64,000 bases of DNA from JAJDAN01 sp046583095 (GCA_046583095.1 JAYGDB010000008.1:62001-126000), one strand, 5' to 3'. Positions 1-9,857 are shown, counted from the stretch's first letter. The notes: generated by a model not told the origin, from the sequence alone. Translations and numbers: made by a program.

Positions 1-1416
1 TATCGGACACATTCGCTGGAGCTGCTGCAAGCTGCGCTCTCGCGCATCAGCGGCGCACCCGTCCTCGACGTCGCACACCTGTGGCTCCCGACGTTGGCGG
101 CGCTGTGGGTGCCCTTCGCCTTCGCCCGCCTGACCCGACGCATCCTTCCTAGAGCGTGGCCCTGGGCGACCGGAATCTGGCTCGCCGTGCTGCTCTTCGC
201 GGGGACCGCGAGCCACGGCTGGTCGAACTTCGGGCTCGTGCGGCTCCACCAGGGCAAGGCGCTGCTTCTCACCCTGCTCGCCCCACTCACGATCGCCTAC
301 GCGCTCGAATTCGCCCAGAGAGGCGGGGCACGGTCGTGGCTGCGCCTCGCGGCCGTGCAGATCTGCGCAGTGGGCGTGAGTGCGTCGGGCCTGTGGCTGG
401 CTCCTGCGATGTCGGCAACCGCGCTGCTGGCCGGCGTCCGCAGCGTCGGGGAGGCCGCTTCGCGCAGGCGTCTCGCGATTGGGCTCGCCGCATCGGCCTA
501 CGTGCTCGTTCTCGCCCTGGCATTGCGCGGCGCCACCGTCGCCGCGTTCGAGAACGCGCCGATTCAGAGCCCGGAACTCGATCTCTCGAGCCTGAAGCTC
601 GCCACGCAGGCCATGCGCACGGTAATTGGCCCGGGACTCCCCGGCGCCTTTGCGCTCTTCGCGGCCTTCGGCGCCTGGGCGTTCGCCGAGAGAGCCGTCG
701 CGCGACGACTCTGCGCGTTCTCGGCGGCCGCAACGCTGCTGCTCTGGAACCCGTTCGCCGCTTCCTTCGTTGCAGCGCACCTCACGAGCGCACCGACCTA
801 CTGGCGAATCCTGTGGCTGCTTCCGGTACCGGCGATGATCGCGGTCGTGCTGACGGCCCCGATCGAGCGAGGTCTGCCCCCGAAGTCAGCAGCAGCAATC
901 GTGATCGCTGCCACGATCCTTCTCTTCGGTGCCTCAGTGGCCTTCACCCCCAAGGCTCTGGCTCCTTCGGCTGCGAACCTCGTTCGCATCGCTGCGCCGG
1001 GTTGGAAAGTGCCTCCGAGCGAGTTCGACGCGGCCCGTGCGATCGCTGAAGCCAGCTCACCGACCGACCGAGTACTCGCCCCCAAGCTCGTCGCACCCTG
1101 GGTTCCGACCTTCAGCGGCCATCCGACGCCTCTCGTCGTCCGAATCGAGTACCTCCCGGTGCTCTACGCCGCACTTGGACCCGAGGAACTGGCTCGTCGA
1201 ATGCACCTGATGCGCCTGGTCTCCGGGGACCGGCACTCATCGCGTGCCGAGGCGATGCTGCGCGCTGTCATCCTCGAGGACGGCCTCGCGATCGTGTGCC
1301 TCGCGAATGCAGCCAAGCGCTGGCCCAACGTTACGCGCATCCTTGTAGAGACCGGCTTTCAGAAGATCCACGCGAACGCCGATTACGAAGTGTGGAAGCG
1401 GTCGTCTACCCTGTGA
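1..1416 (+). CDS. Polytopic membrane protein, DUF6077-like (5' end cut off)
   Basis: The frame is open from the first base, so the gene begins outside the window; the first in-window start-like codon is TTG at 94. About 470 residues are visible with many hydrophobic segments, then a soluble C-terminal part from roughly residue 330. The spacing of hydrophobic helices and the conserved-looking stretch around LYLNLA-type families suggests a DUF6077-like membrane protein, a family met in glycan loci, but I recognise it only loosely. It ends 7 bp before a GT2 gene and heads a four-gene tightly packed run (1-4295), so it probably works with the following glycosyltransferases and flippase-like protein. 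No catalytic motif seen. Confidence 0.6.
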   Translation, partial: YRTHSLELLQAALSRISGAPVLDVAHLWLPTLAALWVPFAFARLTRRILPRAWPWATGIWLAVLLFAGTASHGWSNFGLVRLHQGKALLLTLLAPLTIAYALEFAQRGGARSWLRLAAVQICAVGVSASGLWLAPAMSATALLAGVRSVGEAASRRRLAIGLAASAYVLVLALALRGATVAAFENAPIQSPELDLSSLKLATQAMRTVIGPGLPGAFALFAAFGAWAFAERAVARRLCAFSAAATLLLWNPFAASFVAAHLTSAPTYWRILWLLPVPAMIAVVLTAPIERGLPPKSAAAIVIAATILLFGASVAFTPKALAPSAANLVRIAAPGWKVPPSEFDAARAIAEASSPTDRVLAPKLVAPWVPTFSGHPTPLVVRIEYLPVLYAALGPEELARRMHLMRLVSGDRHSSRAEAMLRAVILEDGLAIVCLANAAKRWPNVTRILVETGFQKIHANADYEVWKRSSTL

Positions 1417-1423
1417 GGACACC

Positions 1424-2389
1424 ATGATCGCCGTCGTCATTCCCTGCTACCGGGTGAAGAGCCGGATCCTCGACGTCGTGTCCGGGATCGGCCCCGAGTG
1501 CCAGGCCATCTACGTGGTCGACGACGGCTGCCCGGAGGGCAGCGGCGACCACGTCGAGGCCGAATGCCGGGACCCTCGGGTCCACGTCCTGCGGCACGAG
1601 AGAAACCAGGGAGTCGGTGCCGCCACCCTCACTGGCTACCAGGCCGCGCTCGACGGGGGCGCTGCGGTGATCGTCAAGCTCGACGGCGACGGGCAGATGG
1701 ATCCCACATGGATCCCGCGCCTGGTGCGGCCCATCCAGGACGGCGAAGCCGACTACGTGAAGGGAAACCGCTTCTTCGACCTGGGCGATCTCGGTGCAAT
1801 GCCGCGCGCGCGCGTGCTCGGCAATTCGCTCCTCTCGTTCGCCAGCAAGCTCTCGAGCGGATACTGGAACGTCTTCGATCCGACGAACGGCTTCACAGCC
1901 ATCCACGCCGCGGTGGCCCGCCGGCTTCCCCTTGCAAAGCTCTCGAAGGGCTACTTCTTCGAATCGGACCTGCTCTTCCGCCTCGGCATCCTCCGCGCCG
2001 TGGTCTGCGAGGTTCCGATGCCCGCCGTCTACCAGGATGAGCCCAGCAGCCTGGTGATCCGACGGGTGATCTTCCAGTTCGCAGGTAGGCACTTCGTCAA
2101 CACCTTCAAGCGGATCTTCTACAGCTATTACCTGCGCAACTTCAACATCGCCTCGATCGAGATCCTGGCCGGCCTGGCCTTCCTCGCTTTCGGTGTGTGG
2201 TTCGGCACTTCCGAGTGGATCGACGGCATCCGAGCGAACGTTCCCGCCACCAGTGGCACCGTGATGGTCGCAGCCCTGCCCGTGATCGTCGGAGTTCAGC
2301 TCATCCTCGCGTTCCTGAGCTACGACCTGCAGAACGTGCCCCGCGAGATCCTGCATCGGCGTCTGGAGCCCGCGCCGTCGAAGGTTTGA
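1424..2389 (+). CDS. GT2 glycosyltransferase, DPM1/polyprenyl-phosphate sugar synthase type
   Basis: 321 residues. The GT-A fold starts at the N-terminus (VVIPCYRVK), with VVDDGCPEGS near residue 30 and the metal-binding DGDGQMDP near residue 88, all typical of family 2 enzymes that transfer a sugar from a nucleotide donor to a polyprenyl phosphate. Two hydrophobic helices near the C-terminus (about 243-262 and 280-300) anchor it in the membrane. ATG start 7 bp after the preceding stop; the next gene starts 2 bp after its stop, so it is part of an operon. Likely role: supplies lipid-linked sugar to the GT-C enzymes around it. Sugar specificity cannot be read from the sequence. Confidence 0.85.
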   Translation: MIAVVIPCYRVKSRILDVVSGIGPECQAIYVVDDGCPEGSGDHVEAECRDPRVHVLRHERNQGVGAATLTGYQAALDGGAAVIVKLDGDGQMDPTWIPRLVRPIQDGEADYVKGNRFFDLGDLGAMPRARVLGNSLLSFASKLSSGYWNVFDPTNGFTAIHAAVARRLPLAKLSKGYFFESDLLFRLGILRAVVCEVPMPAVYQDEPSSLVIRRVIFQFAGRHFVNTFKRIFYSYYLRNFNIASIEILAGLAFLAFGVWFGTSEWIDGIRANVPATSGTVMVAALPVIVGVQLILAFLSYDLQNVPREILHRRLEPAPSKV

Positions 2390-2391
2390 CG

Positions 2392-3393
2392 GTGAGGCGC
2401 GCGACCGGGCTCCTGCTGCGCGCGGCCGTGGCTCTGGCAGGGCTGGCGCTGGCGTTCCGGCTTGCCCTGCCCGCAGGTGAAGACTCCGTCGTCGCCTCCC
2501 TGCTCTCGGCCTGGCAGGTGCCCGTGGGCGAAGCGCTTCTCTGGTTCGGCGTCGCCGTGGTGCTCCTCGGCGCGAACCTGGGGATCGGGGCCCTTCGCTT
2601 CCGCGGGCTGCTGCGCGGCGCGGGCCTGCACATCGACCTCGGCACCCTGGCTCGCGCCTACCTGGTTGCGTCCTTCTTCAACCTCGTCCTCCCGGGGGCA
2701 ATGCTCGGCGACGTCTACCGCTTCTGGGACGCTCGGCGCGACACCGGCGAGGGCTCGCGGGTGCTGGCTGTCGTAGTCCTGGAGCGACTCCTCTCCCTCG
2801 CGGCGCTCGGGGCCATCGCGCTTGCGGTGGCACCGGTGATTCCGTCACTTCACGAAGACCGGCAGCTGTTGCTGTGGCTCGTCCTTGCGGGCGGATCCTT
2901 CGTCGTGGTCGCGATCGGCGTGCTGCTGCCGAGGGTGAACCAAGTGTTGCGGAGAATCGCGCACAGCCTCGGTCGTTTCCACGAATCCCTATCGACCACC
3001 GGCGTGCGCGCACTCGAGGCCGTCGGCTCGCTCGCGTCGAAACCCGCTGTCGTCTCACGCGCATTCGGATGGAGCCTCGTCAACCAGGCTCTCCCGGTGC
3101 TCGCCCTTGTCGTCCTGGCGATTCCCCTCGACGCCTGGGTGCCTTGGTACTGGTTCGCCGTCATCGTGCCCTTCGTGACCCTCGTATCGCTGCTTCCGAT
3201 CAGCATCGGCGGAACGGGCGTCCGGGAGGTCCTCTACGTGTCACTCTTCGGAGCCGTCGGAATGCGCGCCGATGTCGCGCTGGCCCTGTCCCTGTCGGTA
3301 CTCGCGGCTGCCCTCATCTGGGGCGGCATCGGGCTGGCCGTATTCGCCGTGGGACGTCGTGGCGATTCGTCGCTGGCAACGACGGAGGGGTGA
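2392..3393 (+). CDS. Flippase-like UPF0104/LPG-synthase TM-domain protein
   Basis: 333 residues from a GTG start placed 2 bp after the preceding stop; a longer frame reaches back to 2197 but would overlap the GT2 gene completely. Multiple membrane helices and the family-typical segments LGANLGIGALRFRGLLRGAG near residue 62, LVASFFNLVLPGAMLGDVYR near residue 90, and LPISIGGTGVRE near residue 270 match the lysylphosphatidylglycerol synthase transmembrane/AglD-type family (UPF0104). These proteins lack a soluble synthase domain here, so lipid-linked sugar handling or flipping is the likelier role (inference). Its stop overlaps the next start as GTGA, implying translational coupling. Confidence 0.8.
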   Translation: MRRATGLLLRAAVALAGLALAFRLALPAGEDSVVASLLSAWQVPVGEALLWFGVAVVLLGANLGIGALRFRGLLRGAGLHIDLGTLARAYLVASFFNLVLPGAMLGDVYRFWDARRDTGEGSRVLAVVVLERLLSLAALGAIALAVAPVIPSLHEDRQLLLWLVLAGGSFVVVAIGVLLPRVNQVLRRIAHSLGRFHESLSTTGVRALEAVGSLASKPAVVSRAFGWSLVNQALPVLALVVLAIPLDAWVPWYWFAVIVPFVTLVSLLPISIGGTGVREVLYVSLFGAVGMRADVALALSLSVLAAALIWGGIGLAVFAVGRRGDSSLATTEG

Positions 3394-4295
3394 CGTTGGC
3401 CTTCCTCGGCATCGCGATCCCGTTCTACCGAAACGTCTCCTACCTCCGGACCGCGATCGAGAGCGTCACCGAGCAGTCGTCATCCGATTGGCGGTTGTGG
3501 GTGCTGGATGACTCCGGTGGAAACGAGCCCGAGGAGACGGTCCGGCAGCTGATCGCGTCCTTCGACGACGACCGGATCCGCTACCACCGAAACCCCGAGA
3601 CGGTCGGCATGGCCGCGAACTGGAACCACTGCCTCGACTCGGCGGATACCGAGTTCATCACCCTGCTGCACGGCGACGACCGCCTCCTCCCGAACTACCT
3701 GGATGCGATCCAACGCGTCGCCCGTGCCCATCCGCAGGCGGTGGCCGTCTATTGCGATACGACGATCATCGGCGCCTCGGGCGAGACTGAGTTCTCCCTG
3801 GCCGACCGGGTCAAGGGCTTCTTCTCACCAGGAGGCAGTGGCGAGGTAGTGCTCACCGGCCAGCCGGCAGCGACTGCGCTCATGCGTGGCAATTTCATCA
3901 TGTGCCCCACCCTGAGCTTCCGTCGTTCCTTGCTCGGAGCGCGGCGCTTCGACGCCGGTTGGGAGCAGGTGCAAGACCTCGATCTGACGCTGCGGCTGCT
4001 GATGGATGGCGAGACGTTGGTCGGTGCCGCGGAGATCGCCTACGCGTACCGGCGCCACCCGGAGAGTGCGACATGGGTACAATCCCAGAATCGCCTCCGC
4101 TTCGACGAGGAGTTTCGGCTCTTCGACCAGATCGCGGCGCGCGCAGAAGCGCTCGGCTGGAGCGAGACGGCTCGCGTCTCGCGCCGCAAGCGGATTGTGA
4201 AGCTACACCTCGCGTACCGGGCGCTCCGGGCCTTCGCCAGGCTGCAACCGCGAAGCGCCGTCGAGACCCTGCGCTACCTGCGCTCCCGCTGGTAG
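3390..4295 (+). CDS. GT2 glycosyltransferase
   Basis: 301 residues from GTG at 3390, overlapping the previous TGA by 4 bp. The N-terminal GT-A signature is clear: IAIPFYRNVSYLRTAIES, then WVLDDSGGN, and the DxD-type motif LLHGDDRL near residue 92. GT2 enzymes of this type add sugars in polysaccharide or glycan assembly in the cytoplasm; there is no membrane helix. A conserved WEQVQDLDL near residue 190 resembles the ED catalytic-base region. It is the last gene of the 1-4295 run and converges on the next gene with a 22-bp tail overlap. Confidence 0.85.
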   Translation: MTLAFLGIAIPFYRNVSYLRTAIESVTEQSSSDWRLWVLDDSGGNEPEETVRQLIASFDDDRIRYHRNPETVGMAANWNHCLDSADTEFITLLHGDDRLLPNYLDAIQRVARAHPQAVAVYCDTTIIGASGETEFSLADRVKGFFSPGGSGEVVLTGQPAATALMRGNFIMCPTLSFRRSLLGARRFDAGWEQVQDLDLTLRLLMDGETLVGAAEIAYAYRRHPESATWVQSQNRLRFDEEFRLFDQIAARAEALGWSETARVSRRKRIVKLHLAYRALRAFARLQPRSAVETLRYLRSRW

Positions 4296-5854
4296 GGCCC
4301 GTCGCGCCGCGTCCAGAACGTGCCGGAGCGAATCTGGGCGCCGGAGATTGGAACCAGGACCGTCACGTCCTCGAAGAGCCACCCCTTCATCTCGTAGTGG
4401 CGCTCGAGCAGACCGTCGGGCAGGTAGTTGCGAAGGAAGGCCGTGTTGCTGTCGATGACGACGGCAAAGCGCTTCTCGCGAATCGCACGCGTGTACGACT
4501 CGCGCAGCTCCTCGGCGTCCGCGAGGCCACTCTTCGCGTAGTCGGCGACAGGCATCTGATGCGCGAAGACGCGCTTTCCCGCGCGTCCCGCCAGGTAACC
4601 CTGGACGGGCATCAGCACCTCACCCTCGATTCCGGCTACCCGGGCCGCTAGGGCATTTCCAGCGCGACGATCGGCTTCGGTCGGCAGGATTCCGTCCGGC
4701 ACCCGCATCAGGAGGGCTAGTTGCAACAGCAGACCCGCCGCCACCATGACCGCCACCGCCGCCGATCGTTCAGGGGATACGACAGCGCGGATACGAGCGA
4801 TCGAGACCCCCAGCACGACAGCCAGCCAGGCGTGGGCCGGGATCAGATTGTTGGCAGCGCCGCCGACCTTGATACGCGGAATCAGGCAGGCCAGCAGCAC
4901 GCAGACGAGGACGAGGAGATGGAAGCCGTCCCACTCGTCCTGCTGGCGGCGCCGAAGAACCAGCCACAAGAGGGGCGCCAGGCTGAGGACCGGCACCGAG
5001 AGCAGGAGATCGCGCCAGAGGAACCAGCCCACCATGTGGGGAAGGATCCCGTGCTGCTGCTGGGCGCCTACGATGTGCAGCAGGAAGTGCTCCTCGAGGA
5101 TCCCGTTCAGGAGCCCGGTCGCAGTCCCGACGAGCGCTGCGAGCACCAACCCGTACGCGATGAAGCGATCCCACTCCCGAAAGCGTCCGAGATCTCGCTT
5201 GGTCGCCTTCCAGTCCGCCCAGGCGCACCACAGGGCCAGCGGTGCCACCACGACGACGGCGGTCTGCTTCGTCATCACGGCCAGGAAGGCCAACACCGCT
5301 GCGAGCACGAGATCCGAGCGTCCCTGCGCAAAACGAAACCGGTAGAGGGAAGCGAGCAGCAGGAAGGTGAAGAGGGAGTCGAGCCGGGCGACGTCGAAAT
5401 AGAGCCCGGAGGCTCGCCATGTCGCCAGGAAGATGCCGGCGGCAATCGCGCCGAAGACCACGCGGCCCGTCTCCCGGCGCACGAATCGATGCACGATCCA
5501 GGCCGTGCCGAGGGAGGCGGCTAGGGAGATGATCCGCAGGGGAAGAAGGCCCGGCCCCGTGAGCTTGGAGACGATCGCACCCAGGTAGTAGTAGAAGGGC
5601 GGGTACGGGAAGGGAACGAACTCGATGGACGGCCTGACGTAGAGGGGGTCTCCGCGTAGCACCCGCATCAGGTGCTCGAGAGATCCCCCCTCCATCCACT
5701 CGAGTTCGAACGGATACGTGAGGCGCTGAAGCGAAGAACCGAGGTAGAGCGCCGCGAAGCCCACAGACGCGACGACGCAAGCTGCCAGGATGGTGCGTTC
5801 GAGGCGCTCGGACACCGCGCAAGGGTATCGCAGCAGCGTTGACAGACGCGGCAT
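4274..5854 (-). CDS. GT-C (GT39/PMT-like) membrane glycosyltransferase
   Basis: About 526 residues. After the first helix comes FELEWMEGGSLEHLMR with an acidic loop pair, then FPYPPFYYYLGA near residue 75, the pattern of ArnT/PMT-type GT-C enzymes whose acidic residue in the first periplasmic loop is catalytic. Around ten further helices, then a soluble C-terminal domain from about residue 400. Starts are ambiguous: ATG 5887, ATG 5854 or GTG 5815; 5854 avoids overlap with the divergent gene. Expected to use a polyprenyl-phosphate sugar on the outer face of the inner membrane. Convergent 22-bp overlap with the GT2 gene. Confidence 0.75.
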   Translation of the reverse strand: MPRLSTLLRYPCAVSERLERTILAACVVASVGFAALYLGSSLQRLTYPFELEWMEGGSLEHLMRVLRGDPLYVRPSIEFVPFPYPPFYYYLGAIVSKLTGPGLLPLRIISLAASLGTAWIVHRFVRRETGRVVFGAIAAGIFLATWRASGLYFDVARLDSLFTFLLLASLYRFRFAQGRSDLVLAAVLAFLAVMTKQTAVVVVAPLALWCAWADWKATKRDLGRFREWDRFIAYGLVLAALVGTATGLLNGILEEHFLLHIVGAQQQHGILPHMVGWFLWRDLLLSVPVLSLAPLLWLVLRRRQQDEWDGFHLLVLVCVLLACLIPRIKVGGAANNLIPAHAWLAVVLGVSIARIRAVVSPERSAAVAVMVAAGLLLQLALLMRVPDGILPTEADRRAGNALAARVAGIEGEVLMPVQGYLAGRAGKRVFAHQMPVADYAKSGLADAEELRESYTRAIREKRFAVVIDSNTAFLRNYLPDGLLERHYEMKGWLFEDVTVLVPISGAQIRSGTFWTRRDGPYQRERR

Positions 5855-5885
5855 GACCGGGGTCGATCGCCTACTTTCCGAGACC

Positions 5886-7385
5886 ATGGACGCGACCCCT
5901 CGCGGATCGCGAAGCGGCTCTCGGATCGCACTGCTCGTCGGCTGCGCGAGCTTCCTCTTCTTCCTGCTTCTCCAACACGGTCACTTCAAGGGAAGCGACG
6001 AACTCGCGGTCTACGAGATGAGCCGCTCGATCCTCGAGAACGGCGACCTCGCCGTTCCGCCACTCCGGCACACCGAGGTCGGTGCGGACGGCCGGCGCTA
6101 CAGCTACTTCGCGCCCGGCCAGTCGGTCCTCGCGCTCCCGCTGTTCGCGCTGGCCGAGCCCCTGGGCGCCGTACTGCCCACCGCCTGGAGCGAAGCGCTG
6201 GCCGGCCCTCCGAATCGGCGTGGCGCCTACCGCTTCGGAGGCGAACTCGAAGCCACCCTGGTGGGCCTCTTCGGACCGCTCTCTGCCGCAGCGCTGATCG
6301 CGCTCTTCTTCGTGTTCCAGCTCGATCTCGGAGTCTCTCCTCGCCGCGCGGTGATCGTCGCCCTGCTCGTCGCGATGTCGACCCACACCGCGGTGATGTC
6401 CGCATATTTCTTGCGGCACACCACCGAGGCAATCACCCTACTGGGCGCGCTGCTCCTCTTCCGGCGTTTCAGCCAGTCCGGCTCCCTCAAGACCCTTGGC
6501 ATCGGCAGCGCCCTCGCGTCCCTCACGCTTCTCATCCGGGTTCCCGCCGCGATCGCGGCGCCGACCCTGGCCAGCTACCTCGTGTGGGTGCTCTACCAGC
6601 GCGGCGAGTGGCGCATGGGCGGCGCTCGGTTCGCCGGCATCCTCGCGGCCATCCTGATGCCGCTCGGGATCGCCCTCGCGATCCATGTCGGCATCAGCGA
6701 AGCGAAGTGGGGAAGCTGGCTGATTTCGCCGATGGTCGAGCAGCAGGGCCGCTTCAACAATCCCCTGCTGCGCGGCCTCGCCGGTCTGCTGCTGAGCCCG
6801 GGATCGAGCATCTTCGTGTACTCACCGCTGCTGCTGCTTGCCCCGTTCGGACTCACCAGGCTGTGGCGCCGGGAACGCGCCCTGGCGGCGGCGGCCCTCG
6901 CCCTGACCGCCACCTGGCTGCTCTTCTACGCGCGCTTCGACGGTTGGAGTGGCCTCTGGTCGGCGCCCGGCCCGCGCTACCTGTTCCTGCTCGTTCCCCT
7001 GCTGCTGCTCCCGCTTGGCCTGTGGCTCGACTCGCCACGACGCTGGGCGGCCGCTTCGCTGCTCGCGGTCGCGGGGTTGTTCGTTCAGCTGGTCTCGACG
7101 CTGGTCCGCTGGGGATCCGTGCCCGGCCTCGCCGATTATCCGATTCTCGGACCCGACCAGGCGGACTTCCTCTTCCAGATCTCGCGCAGCCCCGTCCTAG
7201 TCATGACCGGGCTGCTGGCAAGCGGCGGCCCGATCGACTCCTGGCTGTGGAACCTGTGGCACGGGTGGGAGGGCTTCGCAGGACAGCCTGGCGCGGTCGT
7301 CGCGCTTCTCGGCCTCTGGACTGCGGCGGCGAGCGTCTGCGGAATCGGGCTCCGGCGCGCGCTGCGCGCAACGCGGGCCAGCTGA
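5886..7385 (+). CDS. Polytopic membrane protein, GT-C glycosyltransferase-like
   Basis: 499 residues from ATG 5886; a longer frame to 5790 would overlap the divergent gene. First helix at residues 14-30, then an acidic loop KGSDELAVYEMSRSILENGD and GRRYSYFAPGQSVLALPLFA, a layout shared with GT-C enzymes (acidic loop, then aromatic/proline-rich substrate loop). About twelve helices follow. No strong family assignment. It lies 1 bp before the next gene, which in turn lies 11 bp before a GT2 gene, so the three form an operon likely making and transferring lipid-linked sugar. Confidence 0.7.
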   Translation: MDATPRGSRSGSRIALLVGCASFLFFLLLQHGHFKGSDELAVYEMSRSILENGDLAVPPLRHTEVGADGRRYSYFAPGQSVLALPLFALAEPLGAVLPTAWSEALAGPPNRRGAYRFGGELEATLVGLFGPLSAAALIALFFVFQLDLGVSPRRAVIVALLVAMSTHTAVMSAYFLRHTTEAITLLGALLLFRRFSQSGSLKTLGIGSALASLTLLIRVPAAIAAPTLASYLVWVLYQRGEWRMGGARFAGILAAILMPLGIALAIHVGISEAKWGSWLISPMVEQQGRFNNPLLRGLAGLLLSPGSSIFVYSPLLLLAPFGLTRLWRRERALAAAALALTATWLLFYARFDGWSGLWSAPGPRYLFLLVPLLLLPLGLWLDSPRRWAAASLLAVAGLFVQLVSTLVRWGSVPGLADYPILGPDQADFLFQISRSPVLVMTGLLASGGPIDSWLWNLWHGWEGFAGQPGAVVALLGLWTAAASVCGIGLRRALRATRAS

Positions 7386-7386
7386 G

Positions 7387-9096
7387 GTGCCCGCGACCCC
7401 TGATCGGCGGGCCACTGCAGTCGCCCTCGTAGGCGTCACCTGCGCCGCCCTGTTGGCGGGCAGCGCCCTGCTACGGCCGGGCTTTTACGACTCTCACGAC
7501 GGCCTCCTCAACGTCCACCGGCTCTTCGAGTTCGAGAAGTGCCTGGCCGATGGCCAGATCCCCTGCCGCTGGGTTCCCGACATGGGCGCCGGCTACGGCT
7601 ACCCGCTCTTCAATTTCTATCCGCCGCTTCCGACCGCAGTGGCAGAGGGCTTCCGGCTGCTCGGCGCCTCGTTGCTCGACGCCATCAAATGGGCGTTCCT
7701 GCTGGGACTCGTCGTCGGGGCCCTCGGGATGTTCCGCCTGGCCTCCAGGTTCTTTGGTCCAGCAGGCGCAGTGCTCGCCGCGGTCCTCTACGTGTTCGCT
7801 CCCTACCAGGCCATCGACGTCTTCGTGCGGGGCGCTCTCGGCGAAGCGTGGGGAATGGCGCTCCTCCCGTTCGTCTTCTTGACAGGCCACCGCTGCCTCA
7901 CCGAGCCGGGACGAGCCCTCCGTCACGCGCTCCCGTGCGCGCTCTCCTGGGCGGCCCTGCTCCTCACGCACGACATCGTCGCCTTGATGGCCACCCCGTT
8001 CTACGCGGCCTGGTTGTGGGTCAGCTGGCGGACGAGTCGTCGGAGCCCGGGCCCTGCCGTGCTGGCGCATGCGCTCGCGCTGGGGCTTTCGGCGTTCTTC
8101 CTACTGCCGCTCGCGTTCGAGCTGCACCACGTCCACGCCGACACCCTCACTCAGCTGTATCCCTGGGCACGTTTCGAGAACAACTTCCTCTCCGTGACCC
8201 AGCTGCTCGGCGCTCCGAGAGCCTGGGGATACGGCGCCCTCGGCTCTCACAACCCGATGTCCCTCTTCATCGGCCGGCTCCACTTCCTCCTCGGTGCCGG
8301 GGCGATCGGGATATGCGCAATTGCCTGGCTGCGGGAACGGCGAGTCGACACCAGCGGGGCCGCGGCGCTGACGCTGGGGTCGGCGGCACTCGTGGCCGCG
8401 TTCATGATCCTGCCGGCATCGCGCTTCGTCTGGGAGGCGACCCCACCCCTCTCGTTCCTGCAGTTCCCGTGGCGCTTTCTCGCGATCACGAGCTTCGGCC
8501 TCGCGTTTGCCGCCGGCTGGCTCGTGTACTGGACCCGCAACCGCGGCCCCATCCCGCTGGCGATCGTCGCCGTCGCGACGATCGCCGCGATCGCCACGAG
8601 CTGGGGTTGGTTCCGCCCGTCGGCGATGCACGTCGTACAGGAGCAGGTGCTGGCAAACGAGTGGGAGATCGCGAAGGCCCGCCACGGACTCTTCGACTTC
8701 CTGCCGCGCAGCGTCGATCTCGAGCACTTCCTCGCGAGCCCGCCGGCGCCGCTGCCGCCGCCGGTCCACGCGCCACCGGGTGTAAGCCTGAGCAAGCTAG
8801 AGCGAACCACGAATCGAATCGGCTTCGATGCCCGGGTCCGCGGCGACGAGACGGCGCGGGTTCGAATCAACGTGTTCGACTTCCCGGGCTGGACCCTCGA
8901 GGTCGATGGCCGGCCTGAAAACTTCGCGGCAAGCGACGACCCACTCGGCCGACTCCACCTCAGCCTGGCGCCGGGCAGCCATAGGGTCGTAGTGCGCTTC
9001 GAGAACACGCCGATCCGATCCCTCGCGAACGCCGTCTCCCTCCTCTCGCTCGTCGCGGCCCTCCTCTGGACGGCCGCCATCATCCGGTCGCGGTAG
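7387..9096 (+). CDS. 6-pyruvoyl-tetrahydropterin synthase-related (PTPS_related) membrane protein
   Basis: 569 residues, GTG start one base after the preceding stop. The N-terminal stretch with FYDSHDGLLNVHRLFEFEKC and then GAGYGYPLFNFYPPLPT is the hallmark of the so-called PTPS-related membrane proteins (Pfam PTPS_related). Despite the name these are large integral membrane proteins with a GT-C look, not pterin enzymes. Many helices to about residue 430, then a periplasmic beta-rich domain (about 460-545) ending in one last helix. Role in glycan assembly is inferred from the neighbours; a GT2 gene follows after 11 bp. Confidence 0.75.
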   Translation: MPATPDRRATAVALVGVTCAALLAGSALLRPGFYDSHDGLLNVHRLFEFEKCLADGQIPCRWVPDMGAGYGYPLFNFYPPLPTAVAEGFRLLGASLLDAIKWAFLLGLVVGALGMFRLASRFFGPAGAVLAAVLYVFAPYQAIDVFVRGALGEAWGMALLPFVFLTGHRCLTEPGRALRHALPCALSWAALLLTHDIVALMATPFYAAWLWVSWRTSRRSPGPAVLAHALALGLSAFFLLPLAFELHHVHADTLTQLYPWARFENNFLSVTQLLGAPRAWGYGALGSHNPMSLFIGRLHFLLGAGAIGICAIAWLRERRVDTSGAAALTLGSAALVAAFMILPASRFVWEATPPLSFLQFPWRFLAITSFGLAFAAGWLVYWTRNRGPIPLAIVAVATIAAIATSWGWFRPSAMHVVQEQVLANEWEIAKARHGLFDFLPRSVDLEHFLASPPAPLPPPVHAPPGVSLSKLERTTNRIGFDARVRGDETARVRINVFDFPGWTLEVDGRPENFAASDDPLGRLHLSLAPGSHRVVVRFENTPIRSLANAVSLLSLVAALLWTAAIIRSR

Positions 9097-9107
9097 AATC
9101 CCCGCTC

Positions 9108-9857
9108 ATGTCGCGGACGTGGATCGTGATCCCCTGCTACAACGAGGCGAATCGGCTTCGCGGAGACGAATTCTCGCGCTTCGTGAGCGAGCACGCCGAC
9201 GTTCACTTCGTCTTCGTCGACGACGGCAGTACCGACGCAACCTCGTCCAGGCTGGCCGAGATCGCGATGTCGAGCCCAGGCTCCTTCGACGTCATCAGCC
9301 AATCCTCGAACCGGGGAAAGGCCGAGGCCGTCCGGCGCGGCATCAACCAGGCCTTCGACGGCGGCGCAACCTATGTAGGCTACTGGGACGCGGACCTCGC
9401 GACCCCCCTCGCCGAGATCCCCCGCTTCGTCGAGACGCTCGACGCCCATCCAGACCTCGAGATGCTCTTCGGCTCCCGCGTCCAGCTCCTGGGACGCAGG
9501 ATCGATCGCCGGGCCCGGCGCCACTACCTGGGACGCGTCAGCGCCACCGCCATCTCGCTGACGCTCGGCCTCGCGGTCTACGACACCCAGTGCGGTGCCA
9601 AGCTCTTCCGGGTTTCGCCGGACTGCAAGGCGCTATTTGCCGAGCGCTTCCTCACGAACTGGGTATTTGACGTGGAGATCATCGCCCGCATGATCGAGAA
9701 CCGACGCGGTACGGGCCGGCCCGGTCCCGCCGAGGTGATCCGCGAAATCCCACTCTGGGAGTGGCGCGACGTCGAGGGCTCGCAGGTGAAGCCGCTGGAC
9801 TTCTTCCGCTGTCTGGCCGAGCTGTTGCGAATCTACCGCCGCTACCTGCGCGGGTAG
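9108..9857 (+). CDS. GT2 glycosyltransferase, dolichyl-phosphate glucosyltransferase (ALG5)-like
   Basis: 249 residues. WIVIPCYNEANRL at the N-terminus, FVDDGSTDAT near residue 37, SQSSNRGKAEAVRRGI near residue 64, and YWDADLATPL near residue 90 are the ALG5/DPM-family motifs, the last holding the metal-binding DxD. YDTQCGAKLF near residue 160 is also characteristic. No transmembrane segment, so it acts on the cytoplasmic face, loading a sugar on polyprenyl phosphate (family knowledge). ATG start with a short upstream purine-poor leader; downstream of the PTPS-related gene by 11 bp. The 3' end overlaps the convergent next gene by 16 bp. Confidence 0.85.
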   Translation: MSRTWIVIPCYNEANRLRGDEFSRFVSEHADVHFVFVDDGSTDATSSRLAEIAMSSPGSFDVISQSSNRGKAEAVRRGINQAFDGGATYVGYWDADLATPLAEIPRFVETLDAHPDLEMLFGSRVQLLGRRIDRRARRHYLGRVSATAISLTLGLAVYDTQCGAKLFRVSPDCKALFAERFLTNWVFDVEIIARMIENRRGTGRPGPAEVIREIPLWEWRDVEGSQVKPLDFFRCLAELLRIYRRYLRG